Below are positions 7,565 through 14,260 of a stretch of DNA of 14,578 nucleotides, in pieces. Location: the NCBI GenBank assembly GCA_036554605.1, contig DATBMY010000175.1:1-14578 (forward strand), written 5' to 3'. The notes beneath the pieces are model-generated. The model saw only the letters and a list, made by a program, of their open reading frames with translations. It did not search any database and was not told where the DNA came from. Both the position numbers and the translations under genes were made by a program. Positions within the stretch are counted from its first letter, which is position 1. The number at the start of each line of letters is the position of its first letter. The stretch is from DATBMY01 sp036554605. GTDB lineage: Bacteria; Acidobacteriota; Blastocatellia; UBA7656.

Positions 7565-7797
7565 TAGATGAGGCAGGGAGCCTGTTTATGAAGCTGAAGT
7601 TAGCCCGACCAATCCAGAGAGCCCGGCCCGGACGTAATCGTGCCGGGGCGCGAAGCTGGCCGGGAAGAAGCGAGGTAGATATGACCTTTATCTGAGCCAG
7701 CGGCCATTCGCTCAAAATTACGCTTTTATGATTCGAGCTGCCGGCAACGACGGTTTATCTTGGTTGATTGCCGACATGTGTGTTATGAATGCAATTA

Positions 7798-7843
7798 ATC
7801 TGAGATAGCGGAAATCGAATTGATAGATTCGAGCATCTCAGGT
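7798..7843. promoter_or_regulatory. Nested palindrome upstream of the phytase gene
   Basis: An outer inverted repeat, CTGAGAT (7800-7806) with ATCTCAG (7835-7841), encloses an inner one, TCGAAT (7815-7820) with ATTCGA (7827-7832). Both are perfect. A G·T wobble and an A-T pair extend the outer stem to 7798/7843. It ends 20 bp before the phytase Shine-Dalgarno, so it could be a leader stem-loop or a two-site operator. It is not a recognisable Pho box. Confidence 0.45.
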
Positions 7844-7875
7844 GGGGTGTGCTTAAATCGATTAGGAGAATATAT

Positions 7876-9402
7876 ATGAGCAAATTATCAAAACGACGCT
7901 TTACGTCACAATCTATAGCCTGGGTGCTCAGCATAAGCCTCATGTTTTGGATGCTGGCCCTTGCCGTACCGTTCGAGGCAAGCGCCCAAGACAAGGATCA
8001 AAAGTCTGAGAAGACAAAGAAGAGCGAAGACGAGAATCGCAACGACGAAAGCAAAGGCGGCGAGCAGAAGGATAAACAGAAGAAGCAGGAAGAAGACGAT
8101 GACGAAGATGATGATGAGGATGACGACGATAAAGACGATGACGATGATGACGATGATGACGAAGATGATGATGACGACGAAGACGATGACGAAGACGATG
8201 AAGATGATGACGAAGACGATGAAGATGATGACGAAGATGATGATGACGATGACGACGAAGATGACGACGAGGACGATAAAAACGAAGGCGATAAAACCGA
8301 TAAAGTCGATGAAGGCGCGGCTGGCAACGAAGCCGGCCAGGAGCTAGCCATATCGAAAGAGACGGTAGAGAGCACGGTCGAGAGCGTCGAGCCGGAAGCG
8401 AAGCAGACCACGGCCGTCAGCGCGTCCGCTTCCACGTCAGCATCAATGCTTGCAATCTCCGCAACGGTCGAGACCGATCCGGTGCCTTCGGCCGGAGACG
8501 CCGCCGATGACCCGGCTATATGGATAAATCCAGCCGACCCGTCGCAGAGCACAATAATCGGCACGAACAAGCGGGGAGGACTCGCCGTCTATTCTCTTGA
8601 CGGCAAGCAGATACAATACCTGCCCGACGGCATGATGAATAACGTCGACCTGCGCACGGGCTTCAAGCTCGGCGACCAGACGGTCGCGCTCGTCACGGCG
8701 AGCAACCGCGCCGATAACTCCATAGCCATCTACCGCGTCAATGCCGAGACCCGAATGCTGGAAAATGTCGCGTCGCGAAAAATCGTGACCGTGACCGCTT
8801 ACGGCTCGTGCATGTACCGCAGCCCCTCGACAGGAAAGTTCTACTACTTCGTGACGGCCAAATCGGGCGACATAGAGCAGTGGGAGCTTATAGCCAACGG
8901 CGGCGGCAGAGTCGATGCGCTAAAAGTGCGCGGGTTCAAAGTCGGCAGCCAGATCGAAGGCTGCGTGGTCGATGACGAGCTTGGCCACCTCTACGTCGGC
9001 GAAGAGATGGGCAGCATATGGAAGTACGGCGCCGAGCCGGGCGCGGGCACCAACCGCACCGAGGTAGACAAGGCCGGGGCCGGGCGTCTTGTCGCGGACA
9101 TCGAAGGGCTGGCCATCGCTTACGAAGAAGGCGGCAAAGGATACCTGATCGTTTCAAGCCAGGGCAACAATTCGTTTGCGGTTTATCGCCGCGAAGGCAA
9201 TAACGAGTTCGTCAAGTCCTTCAAGATCGTGGCGGGCAACGGCATCGATTCGGTCGAAGAGACCGATGGCCTTGACGTCACGACCGCGAACCTCGGGCCC
9301 GCTTTTCCGCGCGGAGTCATCGTGGTTCAAGACGGCATAAACGATAAGGGGTATCAGAACTTCAAGCTCGTGCCGCTTCACTTTGTAATCGACAGGCCGT
9401 AA
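7876..9402 (+). CDS. Secreted beta-propeller phytase with polyacidic N-terminal tract
   Basis: A 508-residue protein predicted to hydrolyse phytate to lower inositol phosphates and phosphate outside the cytoplasm (3-phytase, EC 3.1.3.8, Ca-dependent beta-propeller class). The signal peptide is residues 1-37 (KLSKRR, hydrophobic core, ASA then QD). Next come a Lys-rich stretch (39-71), an acidic tract of 63 residues (72-134, all Asp/Glu except one Lys), a Ser/Thr/Glu linker (to about 195) and the propeller (about 196-506). Family motifs seen are DDPAIWINPADP (211-222), GTNKRGGLAVYSLDGKQ (229-245), NNVDLR (255-260), EGCVVDDELGHLYVGEE (361-377), ADIEGLAI (407-414) and the terminal repeat ending NFKLVPLHFV. 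The acidic tract is absent from classical Bacillus phytases. ATG at 7876 is chosen because AGGAG lies at 7864-7868 and the signal peptide then starts properly; the in-frame GTG at 7849 lacks both. No phosphate transport genes lie nearby. The gene ends before a strong terminator. Confidence 0.9.
   Translation: MSKLSKRRFTSQSIAWVLSISLMFWMLALAVPFEASAQDKDQKSEKTKKSEDENRNDESKGGEQKDKQKKQEEDDDEDDDEDDDDKDDDDDDDDDEDDDDDEDDDEDDEDDDEDDEDDDEDDDDDDDEDDDEDDKNEGDKTDKVDEGAAGNEAGQELAISKETVESTVESVEPEAKQTTAVSASASTSASMLAISATVETDPVPSAGDAADDPAIWINPADPSQSTIIGTNKRGGLAVYSLDGKQIQYLPDGMMNNVDLRTGFKLGDQTVALVTASNRADNSIAIYRVNAETRMLENVASRKIVTVTAYGSCMYRSPSTGKFYYFVTAKSGDIEQWELIANGGGRVDALKVRGFKVGSQIEGCVVDDELGHLYVGEEMGSIWKYGAEPGAGTNRTEVDKAGAGRLVADIEGLAIAYEEGGKGYLIVSSQGNNSFAVYRREGNNEFVKSFKIVAGNGIDSVEETDGLDVTTANLGPAFPRGVIVVQDGINDKGYQNFKLVPLHFVIDRP
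8089..8277 (+). repeat. GAY/GAR codon repeat encoding the polyacidic tract
   Basis: These 189 bases encode 63 residues, all Asp or Glu except one Lys (residue 86). The DNA is a degenerate GAN trinucleotide repeat. It contains one perfect 21-bp tandem duplication (8185-8205 and 8206-8226), followed by a partial third copy (8227 on). Such tracts expand and contract by replication slippage while staying in frame. The antisense strand reads as poly-Ser, which is a shadow. Confidence 0.9.
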
Positions 9403-9437
9403 GCGCGAGCTGGCCGCTTAAGAAGGCGAGAGAAAAG

Positions 9438-9470
9438 AAAAGCCACGAGGCGAGATTCCTCGTGGCTTTT
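9438..9470. terminator. Bidirectional terminator between phytase and cytochrome
   Basis: A perfect 13-bp inverted repeat (AAAAGCCACGAGG at 9438-9450, complement at 9458-9470) encloses a 7-base loop. The 9-bp GC-rich stem is flanked by A4 on one side and T4 on the other, so it works as an intrinsic terminator in both directions. It ends the phytase transcript from the left and the cytochrome transcript from the right. Confidence 0.9.
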
Positions 9471-9487
9471 CCTCGTTTTCGATGATG

Positions 9488-10069
9488 CTACTTTTTATGA
9501 CAGCTGGCGCACTTTTGAGATGTAGGCGCTTTAGCGTTGGCCCGGGTCTTCATCACCTGATCGTGACACCCGGCGCAGCCGCGATGAAAGGCCTGCTGGT
9601 TATTCAGCGTGATGATGGCGGTGCTTGTCTCCGACTTCATCTGTGGAATCTCCGGAAGCATCTTTGGCTTGGAGCCGGTCGCCGAATGGCAGTTCCGGCA
9701 GCCTACCACCTCGGGCGCCTTCGGATCTTTAAGCAGGTCGGCGGTAAGCGTGGTCGTGCGGTCCGCCGGCCAGGCGGTCTTTAGCGGAGGATGCTTGGCC
9801 ACTTCGGCCGCCGGCTGTTCCGTGTGATGGCACTCGACGCAGGCGATGGGCCCGGTGCCTTCGATGTTGAAGTTCTTCGTAGCATGGTCGGCGTGGTTAA
9901 AGCTGACCGTACCCAATCTGAATGTTGTGGCAAGCTGTATGATCTCGGGCAGTTTTCTCTCCTGCATTGGCGAGTTGCCGCTCGCTGCTGGAAAGATCGT
10001 CACGGTCCCGGACCCGAGCGCCAGACAGAACGATCCGACTATGACGGCGAGAAAGATCATCCGTTTCAT
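9488..10069 (-). CDS. Secreted tetraheme cytochrome c (class III / c7-like)
   Basis: A 193-residue exported protein with four CxxCH heme-binding motifs at 77-81, 124-128, 165-169 and 187-191. Additional His residues at 59, 62, 82, 93 and 162 could serve as distal ligands, and the VSFNHADH segment before the first motif resembles class III multiheme cytochromes. The N-terminal segment MKRMIFLAVIVGSFCLALGS is a Sec signal peptide; Cys15 does not sit in a good lipobox. Its likely role is periplasmic electron transfer, but the partner cannot be told because no quinol dehydrogenase or reductase is adjacent. The ATG at 10069 follows an excellent AAGGAGG Shine-Dalgarno, and the gene has its own promoter at 10114-10141. 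It is monocistronic and ends in the shared bidirectional terminator. A heme maturation system must exist elsewhere in the genome. Confidence 0.88.
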   Translation of the reverse strand: MKRMIFLAVIVGSFCLALGSGTVTIFPAASGNSPMQERKLPEIIQLATTFRLGTVSFNHADHATKNFNIEGTGPIACVECHHTEQPAAEVAKHPPLKTAWPADRTTTLTADLLKDPKAPEVVGCRNCHSATGSKPKMLPEIPQMKSETSTAIITLNNQQAFHRGCAGCHDQVMKTRANAKAPTSQKCASCHKK

Positions 10070-10113
10070 CGTTCCTCCTTTTTTGAGAACCAGATTTTTC
10101 CAGCTTTTTTACC

Positions 10114-10141
10114 ACTATACGCCTTGAGCTTGAAATGGCAA
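10114..10141 (-). promoter_or_regulatory. Sigma70-like promoter of the tetraheme cytochrome
   Basis: On the minus strand, TTGCCA (10136-10141) and TATAGT (10114-10119) are separated by 16 bp, each matching 5 of 6 consensus bases. The site lies wholly in the 80-bp gap after the kinase stop codon, so the cytochrome is transcribed separately from the kinase upstream of it. Confidence 0.65.
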
Positions 10142-10149
10142 GTCGCGAT

Positions 10150-12912
10150 TCAGTCGCGCAGCATGCCGCCGCGGAAAACGGGCTGGCCCGCCAGCGATAT
10201 GTAGAAGCCGTAGATGGCCAGCGCAGCGATTATGACCGCGGAGAAGATTGTCGTGCCCGCAAACCAGCTCGAAAGCTCGGGCGTTATCGGGTAGTGGAAA
10301 GTGAGCGTGAAGTAGAAATGTAAGGATATGGTGGCGAGCAAGCCGTATCGCCACACCGCGATGGTGTATGCCGTCGTTATGATCACCGAGCCGATGACCA
10401 GCACGGGCGGGCCCGTCGCTAAGAAGGCCAGATAGTTTATTGACCCCATGGTGAGCCAGATTGCCCAGGCAGCAAGCAGTTCCTTCCTGAGCAGGGCGTA
10501 GAAGAGCAGGAGCAGAAACAAGTATCCGAATCCCATGAGGATGCTCTCGACCAGGCTACTCGACAAGAGCTTCGCGAGAAGCATCTTTATCCCGAACCGC
10601 TCCAGATCGACCCCCGTGTTCAACAAGCCCGACCCTTCATAAAGCATTCTGATCCAGGTGACCAGATAGATCGCCAGCGTGTGGCAGAACCCGAGCATCC
10701 CGCCGATCAATATGTCGCGGCCCACCATCGGGTCGCGAAAGTCCCCCGCGATCAGCCGGCTCCAGGAGATTATCAAGTTGGGCCAGCGGCGGCGCACGAA
10801 AGGCTCGAGCGCCATATAGAGAAACCATATAAAGGCGGAGATAAACAGAGCCCACGCCACGCCTTCGAACCAAACCGCGAGCTCGCCGCCGAGCGTCGGG
10901 ACATGATCGGACCACAACAACTGGCCTATCATTGTCGCGAGAAAGACGAACATCGCAAGCTTGTACGCTCCTTTGCGGTCCCCCCGCCCCAGTTGCAGGT
11001 TGCGGCGCGCGATAAGTACCGCTCCTATCAGGCTCGCAAAGAATACTATGGCCAGCAGCACGCCCGCTGCCCTTCGTCCCGCGCTGTAGTAAAACTCCTC
11101 CTGCCTGAGAGGTCTCTCCCACGGCGGTATGACATGAAAATAGACCGCCTTGCCCTGAAAGCTCGCGGCCTCTACTCGTATCGGTATGTGCTCGTGACCC
11201 GGGTAGCTCCCTTCCCATGCCGCGCGGTTATCGAAGGCTACGGCCGGAACCCATTTCGGTTCGGCCGTGCTGAAAGCGGCCAGATCGAATCCCGCCTCGG
11301 TAAAGAGCGAAGACCAGTCGGGCGGCGGCGGTTCCACGCCCGCCCCGGCTATCTGCGGTGGCACGCCCTCAAACCTGAGGAGCCTGCCCTGCGGATCGAG
11401 TATCACGCTTGCCATGTTCGCCACGTCCGATGGCGGGTCCGAAAGCGAAACCTTGTTGCGGGTAAAAGGCTCTAGATAGCGCGGACTCTGGCGGTACCAG
11501 AAATATATCAACAGGTGCTCGACGCCTTTGAATGAGATGGAATCGTCCAACCCCTTTCCATCTCTAACCCTATCCCAGGTGCCTGGTTTCTGCTCCAGCC
11601 CGTATGCGATATCGGCGGGTGAACTGCCATACCCCAGTCCAGCCGCTATAGTGGCGGCGCGCTCGGCAAGCACTTCGGGCGATTTCGTCATGCCGGTATT
11701 GTTTTGCATCATCATCTTGCCTGATAGCGCCACAATCAAGCCAAGCAATCCGAGCGTTGCGATGAGACACGCGACGGCGACGGCGGGCCTGAGCGCGCCT
11801 TCTTTCGGCGCGGCCGCAACCATCTCGGGCGAAGGCGTCTCGCCGGCCGCAATCGCCGCCGCCAGCGGGTCGCCGCCGGGCAGCGCCGCCGCCACCTGCG
11901 CCGCCGTTGCGGGGCGACTGGTAGAGTCGCGCTCGAGACAGCGCAGGATAACTCGCTCGACAAGCGGGTCTATCTCTTTTACGTAATCGCTTATGCTCGG
12001 CGGCGTGGATGATTCGTGCTGCCTGATCAGCTCTTCGAGCGAGGAAGCCTCGAAGGCTTTCTTGCCGGTGAATATTTCGTAGAGCACGAGGCCCAGGCTG
12101 TATATATCGCTGCGCTCGGTCACCTCGCGCCCGGCCAGTTGCTCGGGCGCCATGTAGGCGGGCGTTCCGGCGCGCACCTCCTGACCCTCGAACTCGTCGG
12201 CCAGGCCCGCAAGCCCGAAATCCATTATGCGAGCCTTGCCTCGGCCATCTATCATCACGTTCGCCGGCTTCAAATCGCGATGCAATACGCCCTGCTCGTG
12301 CGCCGCCGCGAGCCCCGCGCAAAGCTGCCCCGCTATCTCTACCGCTTTGTCCGAGGGCAACCGGCCGATGCGCCGTAGAAGCGATGCGAGGTCTTCGCCA
12401 TCGACGTACTCCATAGAAAGAAAGTGCTGCCCGTCGACTTCGCCTATATCATAGACGCGGCATATATTCGGGTGAGATATCTGGCGGGCGATTCTGACTT
12501 CGCGGTGGAACCGCTCGAGCATCGCGCGATCCTTCTCCAGGCTCACGGGCAGAAACTTCAAGGCGACCACCTGCGACAGTTTAAGATCGTCCGCGCGGTA
12601 GACTTCGCCCATGCCCCCTTTGCCAAGCGGCCCGACAAGGCGGTAGCGCCCCGCGAGCACCGTGCCCGGAATGAACCGAGAATCGCCTGGCGCGATTGAG
12701 CCCTCGCGCGCCACGATCTTTGCCGCCTCTTGCACGAGCGTCGGCATGAATCGCCCCGTAGGCTGCTGGTGGGCGAGCAAGGATTCGACCTCGCGCCGCA
12801 AAGCTGAATCCCGACCGCAGGCTTCGTCCAGGTACGCGGCGCGCTCGGCCGGGTCGCGCTCAATGGCCGACTCGAATATGGCTTCTACCTTTTTCCACTT
12901 CTCGGCATTCAT
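10150..12912 (-). CDS. Transmembrane Ser/Thr protein kinase with C-terminal polytopic domain
   Basis: A 920-residue membrane kinase. The N-terminal stretch (1-55, MNAEKWKKVEAIFESAIERD...) is the regulatory helix region typical of acidobacterial kinases. The Hanks-type catalytic domain (about 90-345) is complete: GKGGMGEV (97-104), K119, alpha-C E138, HRDLKPAN (211-218), DFG (231-233) and APE (255-257), so it should be active, unlike the pseudokinase 2.7 kb downstream. A first membrane helix (about 375-397) leads to an extracytoplasmic region of about 215 residues (398-612), then about nine more helices (613-635, 650-668, 683-702, 733-755, 772-787, 789-808, 811-832, 834-873, 884-908). I recognise no named domain in the extracytoplasmic part; a sensor role is inference. 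The start at 12912 keeps the family N-terminus, but no Shine-Dalgarno precedes it; a C-rich repeat arm does. The sigma factor gene lies 123 bp upstream, a common acidobacterial pairing. It is a candidate writer for the FHA readers here. Confidence 0.92.
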   Translation of the reverse strand: MNAEKWKKVEAIFESAIERDPAERAAYLDEACGRDSALRREVESLLAHQQPTGRFMPTLVQEAAKIVAREGSIAPGDSRFIPGTVLAGRYRLVGPLGKGGMGEVYRADDLKLSQVVALKFLPVSLEKDRAMLERFHREVRIARQISHPNICRVYDIGEVDGQHFLSMEYVDGEDLASLLRRIGRLPSDKAVEIAGQLCAGLAAAHEQGVLHRDLKPANVMIDGRGKARIMDFGLAGLADEFEGQEVRAGTPAYMAPEQLAGREVTERSDIYSLGLVLYEIFTGKKAFEASSLEELIRQHESSTPPSISDYVKEIDPLVERVILRCLERDSTSRPATAAQVAAALPGGDPLAAAIAAGETPSPEMVAAAPKEGALRPAVAVACLIATLGLLGLIVALSGKMMMQNNTGMTKSPEVLAERAATIAAGLGYGSSPADIAYGLEQKPGTWDRVRDGKGLDDSISFKGVEHLLIYFWYRQSPRYLEPFTRNKVSLSDPPSDVANMASVILDPQGRLLRFEGVPPQIAGAGVEPPPPDWSSLFTEAGFDLAAFSTAEPKWVPAVAFDNRAAWEGSYPGHEHIPIRVEAASFQGKAVYFHVIPPWERPLRQEEFYYSAGRRAAGVLLAIVFFASLIGAVLIARRNLQLGRGDRKGAYKLAMFVFLATMIGQLLWSDHVPTLGGELAVWFEGVAWALFISAFIWFLYMALEPFVRRRWPNLIISWSRLIAGDFRDPMVGRDILIGGMLGFCHTLAIYLVTWIRMLYEGSGLLNTGVDLERFGIKMLLAKLLSSSLVESILMGFGYLFLLLLFYALLRKELLAAWAIWLTMGSINYLAFLATGPPVLVIGSVIITTAYTIAVWRYGLLATISLHFYFTLTFHYPITPELSSWFAGTTIFSAVIIAALAIYGFYISLAGQPVFRGGMLRD

Positions 12913-12918
12913 AAGCTA

Positions 12919-13030
12919 GGGGTCGGGGGTCAGAGGTCGGGGGTCGGGGATTGTCTGTGAGATAGCTTCTGGAATCTGAAATAGCAAATCCAAATGTCCA
13001 GCCCTGATCCCCGGCCCCCGACCTCTGTCC
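12919..13030. repeat. Long G/C-rich inverted repeat between sigma factor and kinase
   Basis: A 24-base arm at 12928-12951 and its near-perfect complement at 13007-13030 (two mismatches, one a possible G·T) enclose 55 bases. The left side carries four runs of four or five G (12919-12922, 12925-12929, 12939-12943, 12946-12949) on the plus strand. The unit is built from GGGGTC/GGTCGGGGG words. It begins 6 bp before the kinase start codon and ends 5 bp before the sigma stop codon, filling nearly the whole gap. It looks like a dispersed intergenic repeat that has settled here, although no second copy is in the window. Confidence 0.75.
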
Positions 13031-13035
13031 TCTGT

Positions 13036-13605
13036 TCACTCGCTGGTCATCTCACGGTGCAGCCAGGCTTCCGCCATTCGCATATGGCGCCTGACGCTCG
13101 ATACGGAAATGGCCATCACCTCGGCGATCTCTTCGATGCCGAGCCCGCCGAAATATCGCAGCTCTATGATGCGCCCTTTCGCCGGGTCGAGCCTGGCCAG
13201 GCTTTCGAGGGCGTCATCTAAAGCGACGAGACTTTCGGCGCGGTCGGCGGAAAAGACGGCCGCCTCTTCAAGCGGCATGTGCTGCTTTCCGCTCCCGCGC
13301 TTGCCGGAGCGGTGCTTGCGCGCATAGTCTATGAGTATCTGGCGCATGACGCGCGCGGCCACGCCGAAGAAGTGAGCCCGGTTCTGCCACTCAAGGTTCG
13401 TGTATCCGACCAGCTTCATGTAGGCCTCGTTTACGAGCGCCGTGCCCTGAAGCGTGTGGTCTTTTCTTTCGCCGCGCAGGTAATTGCGCGCAAGACGCCG
13501 CAGCTCGTCGTAAACAAGCGGCGTCAGGCGTTCCAGCGCTGCTTTATCGCCGTTGCGCCATTCCTGTAATAGCTGAGTTACATCGTCGGGTGACGGTATT
13601 GCCAT
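13036..13605 (-). CDS. ECF-type RNA polymerase sigma factor (TIGR02999-like)
   Basis: A 189-residue sigma factor of the group that pairs with Ser/Thr kinases in Acidobacteriota and Planctomycetes. Region 2 spans about 24-97 (LTPLVYDELRRLARNYLRGER, HTLQGTALVNEAYMKLV, RAHFFGVAARVMRQILIDYAR). Region 4 spans about 127-182, with a helix-turn-helix at IEEIAEVMAISVSSVRRHM (157-175). No anti-sigma gene is next to it, so control by the downstream kinase is a fair inference; in such pairs, phosphorylation of the sigma factor is a proposed mechanism. ATG at 13605 is chosen because AGGGGAG precedes it, because LLxxWRNGDxxAL is the usual N-terminus, and because a good promoter (13651-13679) lies upstream of it but inside the longer open frame that reaches 13770. 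The frame's extra 55 residues look non-coding. Confidence 0.92.
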   Translation of the reverse strand: MAIPSPDDVTQLLQEWRNGDKAALERLTPLVYDELRRLARNYLRGERKDHTLQGTALVNEAYMKLVGYTNLEWQNRAHFFGVAARVMRQILIDYARKHRSGKRGSGKQHMPLEEAAVFSADRAESLVALDDALESLARLDPAKGRIIELRYFGGLGIEEIAEVMAISVSSVRRHMRMAEAWLHREMTSE

Positions 13606-13650
13606 GACTCCCCTGCTCGTTTTGTGGCAGCCGGTTTCCGAGACTGGGAG

Positions 13651-13679
13651 AGCATAGCCGCTCGTCTTATTCAAGTCAA
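13651..13679 (-). promoter_or_regulatory. Sigma70-like promoter of the sigma factor gene
   Basis: On the minus strand, TTGACT (13674-13679) and TATGCT (13651-13656) are separated by 17 bp. Transcription would start near 13644, about 40 bases before the sigma factor ATG at 13605. The -35 hexamer is identical to that of the pseudokinase-MFS promoter, so the gene seems read by the housekeeping sigma rather than by itself. Confidence 0.65.
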
Positions 13680-13777
13680 CGCGACCCTGCCCGCGCAGGT
13701 TCAGCCCGGTCTTTATCAGCCTGGCAATCCCCCGCGTGACACGGTTAATCCTATCGCCGCCGGCAGTCATTCAGTTC

Positions 13778-14260
13778 TCATCGCTGGCCAAACGTAATCG
13801 GAGTGTTATGAAAGGCCGCGACGGCCCACCTGCCGCCGCCCCTGGTTATGACCATGCTCGACATAGCATTGCTTTCGCGCGGGAGATCATTTTCTCGGCG
13901 CGCCACCCGCCACTCGACGTGCGCCACCGCAACGTCGCCGCGCAGAAAGCGTATGCTCTGGATGGTCGATGTAATGCGGCTGTCTTTATATATGGTGTCG
14001 AATATTCCCTGATGTCCGGCATCTATCGCGGCGCGCCCTTTCACCCGCATGCCGTTGACCACGACGTAATCCGCGTCTTCGGCAAACCCCTCGGCGAAGA
14101 TTCTGCCCGACCCCTTGTTCCAGCCTTCCTCCATTCGAAGCACGAGCTTGCGTATCGCTTCTTCATCGGCGGCGCGAGAAGCCCGCGCAGGTCTTTGCCC
14201 GGCCTGGGCCGATGCGAGCGATAAGGCGAGAATCGAGATGGCTACAGTTACCCTTTTCAT
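13778..14260 (-). CDS. Exported SnoaL/NTF2-like (DUF4440 / SgcJ-type) protein
   Basis: A 160-residue small protein with an NTF2-like alpha+beta-barrel fold. Residues 1-20 form a Sec signal peptide (MKRVTVAISILALSLASAQA). The mature part shows the pattern of the SgcJ/EcaC or DUF4440 group: EEAIRKLVLRMEEGWNKGSG (33-52), FAEDADYVVVNGMRVKGRAAI (59-79), and a C-terminal strand series ending RWAVAAFHNTPI (144-155). Members bind small ligands or act as isomerase-like enzymes; no substrate can be assigned here. ATG at 14260 is preceded by AAGGAGG at ideal spacing. It lies 172 bp upstream of the sigma factor start on the same strand, but the sigma gene has its own promoter, so this gene is probably transcribed alone or only partly read through. 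Confidence 0.82.
   Translation of the reverse strand: MKRVTVAISILALSLASAQAGQRPARASRAADEEAIRKLVLRMEEGWNKGSGRIFAEGFAEDADYVVVNGMRVKGRAAIDAGHQGIFDTIYKDSRITSTIQSIRFLRGDVAVAHVEWRVARRENDLPRESNAMSSMVITRGGGRWAVAAFHNTPITFGQR

Larger units (their letters stand above)
7413..7848. other. Divergent intergenic region with no gene
   Basis: These 436 bp separate the minus-strand transporter fusion from the plus-strand phytase. I see no credible coding sequence: short open frames here lack Shine-Dalgarno sites and recognisable motifs. The region holds the transporter promoter, a CTATAC-N6-GTATAG palindrome (7547-7564), a GC-rich hairpin (CCCGGC at 7622-7627, GCCGGG at 7642-7647) and a nested palindrome before the phytase (7798-7843). 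I could not find a convincing -35/-10 pair for the phytase, although TTGATT (7764-7769) and TATGAA (7784-7789) lie near, with a spacer of only 14 bp. I matched no known riboswitch class. Confidence 0.55.

Noticed and set aside
7452..7715. 87-codon minus-strand frame in the divergent intergenic region
   Set aside because: It would lie over the transporter promoter and palindrome, lacks a Shine-Dalgarno and resembles no family.
7565..7760. Riboswitch upstream of the phytase
   Set aside because: Local hairpins exist, but I could not match the conserved cores of the c-di-GMP, cobalamin or other riboswitch classes I know.
7849..7875. GTG start nine codons upstream for the phytase
   Set aside because: No ribosome-binding site; ATG at 7876 has AGGAG at good spacing and begins a normal signal peptide.
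8089..8277. CRISPR-like or non-coding repeat array
   Set aside because: The repeats are contiguous GAN codons in frame within a secreted protein, with no spacers.
7998..8570. 190-residue poly-Ser protein antisense to the phytase
   Set aside because: The Ser run is just the complement of the Asp/Glu codon repeat; no ribosome-binding site or signal peptide.
10681..11475. 264-residue frame antisense to the membrane kinase
   Set aside because: Shadow frame with no motif and no Shine-Dalgarno, over a membrane-helix coding region in the true frame.
13606..13770. 55-residue N-terminal extension of the sigma factor
   Set aside because: It contains a near-consensus promoter for the shorter gene, has no homology to sigma N-termini, and the ATG at 13605 has a Shine-Dalgarno.
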